Below, piece after piece: positions 62,278 to 64,000 of a stretch of DNA of 64,000 nucleotides. How positions within the stretch are numbered: position 1 is the first letter of the stretch; every line of letters begins with the position of its first letter. The notes beneath the pieces are model-generated. The model did no database searches. It saw only the letters and a program-made list of their open reading frames with translations, and was not told the origin of the DNA. The position numbers and the translations under genes were made by a program. Origin of the DNA: Aegilops tauschii subsp. strangulata (lineage: Eukaryota > Streptophyta > Magnoliopsida > Poales > Poaceae); assembly GCF_002575655.3 (NCBI RefSeq), contig NC_053037.3, forward strand, positions 319,761,294 through 319,825,293, written 5' to 3'.

Positions 62278-63360
62278 GTGAACAAAGGTATATGTGATAT
62301 ACATGTTATTGATGTGTACCTTACCAGAGCTCGCAGTAGCACCTGGGTATTTGATTCTGGTTCTGTTGCTAATATTTGCAACTCAAAACAGGGACTACGG
62401 ATTAAGCGAACACTGGCCAAGGATGAGGTGACAATGCACGTGGGAAACGGTTCCAAAGTCAATGTGATCGCCGTCGGCACGCTACCTCTACGTCTACCTT
62501 CGGGATTAGTATTAGACCTAAATAATTGTTATTTGGTGCCAGCGTTGAGCATGAACATTATATCTGGATCTTGTTTGATGCGAGACGGTTATTCATTTAA
62601 ATCAGAGGATAATGGTTGTTCTATTTATATGAGTAATATCTTTTATGGTCATGCACCCTTGAAGAGTGGTCTATTTTTTATGAATCTCGATAGTAGTGAT
62701 ACACATATTCATAATGTTGAAACCAAAAGATGCAGAGTTGATAATGATAGTGCAACTTATTTGTGGCACTGCCGTTTGGGTCATATTGGTGTAAAGCGCA
62801 TGAAGAAACTCCATACTGATGGACTTTTGGAATCACTTGATTATGAATCACTTGGTACTTGCGAACCATGCCTCATGGGCAAGATGACTAAAACGCCGTT
62901 CTCCGGAACTATGGAGCGAGCAATAGATTTGTTGGAAATCATACATACAGATGTATGTGGCCCAATGAATGTTGAGGCTCGCGGCGGATATCGTTATTTT
63001 CTCACCTTCACAGATGATTTAAGCAGATATGGGTATATCTACTTAATGAAACATAAGTCTGAAACATTTGAAACGTTCAAAGAATTTCAAAGTGAAGTTG
63101 AAAATCATCGTAACAAGAGAATAAAGTTTCTACGATCTGATCGTGGAGGAGAATATTTGAGTTACGAGTTTGGTCTACATTTGAAACAATGGGGAATAGT
63201 TTCGCAACTCACGCCACCCGGAACACCACAACGTAATGGTGTGTCCGAACGTCGTAATCGTACTTTACTAGATATGGTGCGATCTATGATGTCTCTTACT
63301 GATTTACCGCTATCATTTTGGGGTTATGCTTTAGAGACGGCTGCATTCACGTTAAATAGG
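62278..63360 (+). pseudogene. Pol N-terminal part (protease, integrase start), Angela-type, truncated by insertion
   Basis: Continues in phase after the gag stop. Protease motif WVFDSGSVANI is at about residues 24-34. The integrase zinc-binding region LWHCRLGHIGVKRM...CEPCLMGK and catalytic core follow, with acidic residues in HTDVCGPM, LRSDRGGEYL and GVSERRNRT. Reading is open up to TLNR, where the LTR at 63361 begins. Reverse transcriptase and RNase H are outside the window. Confidence 0.9.
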
Positions 63361-64000
63361 TGAAAGGATCGATATAGTTGACTAGAGGGGGGGTGAATAG
63401 GCAACTAACAATTTTTAGCTTTTCTTTACCAATTTAAACTTTGCATCAAAGTAGGTTGTCTAGATATGCAACTAGGTGACCAACCTATATGATGCAAAAA
63501 CAATAAGCACACACGCAAGCAAGAAATAAAGCACAAATAAGCTTGCACAAGTAAAGGCACGAGATAACCAAGAGTGGAGCCGGTGAAGACGAGGATGTGT
63601 TACTGAAGTTCCTTCCCTTTGAGAGGAAGTATGTATCCGTTGGAGCGGTGTGGAGGCACAATGCTCCCCAAGAAGCCACTAGGGCCACCGTATTCTCCTC
63701 ACGCCCTCACACAATGCGAGATGCCGTGATTCCACTATTGGTGCCCTTGGAGGCGGCGACCGAACCTTTACAAACAAGGTTGGGGCAATCTCCACAACTT
63801 AATTGGAGGCTCCCAACGATACCACGAAGCTTCACCACAATGGACTATGGCTCCGCGGTGACCTCAACCATCTAGGGTGCTCAAACACCCAAGAGTAACA
63901 AGATCCACAAGGGATTAGTGGGGCGATTCAAATTTCTCTTGGTGGAAGTGTAGATCGGGGCCTTCTCAACCAATCCCTAGAGAATCAACAAGTTTGATTG
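63361..64000 (-). mobile_element. LTR of a minus-strand retrotransposon inserted in the Angela-type pol (partial)
   Basis: The sequence changes abruptly after the integrase codon series. It starts TGAAAGGATCGATATAGTTG with CTAGAGGGGGGGTGAATAGG, the reverse complement of the LTR 3' end type seen at 31500-31540 (CCTATTCACCCCCCTCTAG...TTTCA). The putative target duplication is ATAGG (63356-63360); its mate is outside the window. No coding sequence in the visible 640 bp. Probably a Copia element; family not certain. Confidence 0.75.

Larger units (their letters stand above)
58501..63360 (+). mobile_element. Angela-type Copia element, plus strand, interrupted in integrase
   Basis: The 5' LTR is 58501-60209, the primer-binding site 60211-60223, the leader to 61446, gag 61447-62277 and pol from 62278. 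The element is cut at 63360 by a minus-strand LTR element, and its remainder lies outside the window. The left flank GCCCT (58496-58500) should be one copy of the target duplication. The LTR ends are atypical (TGAAGG and CCAATA instead of TGTTGG and CCAACA). Confidence 0.88.

Overview
The window looks like gene-poor, transposon-packed genomic DNA from a grass of the wheat/barley group (Triticeae). The evidence is the set of elements: Angela/WIS/BARE-type Copia LTRs that begin with the characteristic TGTTGGAAATATGCCC end, a Sabrina/WHAM-type Gypsy LTR ending in GACGTATCA, SIRE-type Copia parts, a Stowaway MITE and a Mutator MITE. Both host genes are spliced plant genes. The species and chromosome cannot be read from the sequence. 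There is nothing bacterial, organellar or viral beyond ordinary LTR retrotransposons. Family names are given from memory of their ends and should be checked against a repeat library.

Layout. 1-10156: a non-autonomous LARD-like LTR retrotransposon on the minus strand, cut by the left window edge. It has 3.8-kb LTRs, a 4.2-kb internal region without gag or pol, and a GC-rich, gene-leader-like block in each LTR. 10157-14750: a small gene island with a Mutator MITE (perfect 9-bp target duplication) and a complete five-exon minus-strand gene for a NOPCHAP1/C12orf45-like protein, with a Stowaway MITE in its second intron. 14750-17558: transposon debris, a recent 682-bp tandem duplication and the 3' part of a LINE. 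This LINE is split by an old Gypsy-like non-autonomous element (17559-24262) and by a compact element carrying only gag (24541-27188), which fits the TR-GAG class. 27190-30203: a complete seven-exon aldo-keto reductase gene on the minus strand.

30204 to the right edge is one large Copia element in plus orientation that has been repeatedly broken into. Its LTR and the first part of gag read on the plus strand. The rest of gag and all of pol (32738-37755) are inverted. A 507-bp hAT element sits at one inversion junction, and a structure that reads like a hAT excision footprint sits at the other. Beyond pol the plus strand resumes with a TATA-like box and a long extra ORF (ORF3). ORF3 is split into three pieces by a Sabrina-type Gypsy element (40184-47754) and a decayed Angela-type Copia element (49462-58022). 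At 58501 it is interrupted again by a younger Angela-type element on the plus strand, which has open gag and pol frames and is itself interrupted at 63361 by another minus-strand LTR running off the window.

The two host genes are separate single-copy-looking genes with no visible functional link. The most unusual observation is the 5-kb inversion inside the Copia element with hAT-type duplications at both breakpoints. Next come the TR-GAG element, the 14-base polypurine-tract-like motif found five times in the Sabrina-type element, and the post-pol ORF3 with its own TATA-like box.
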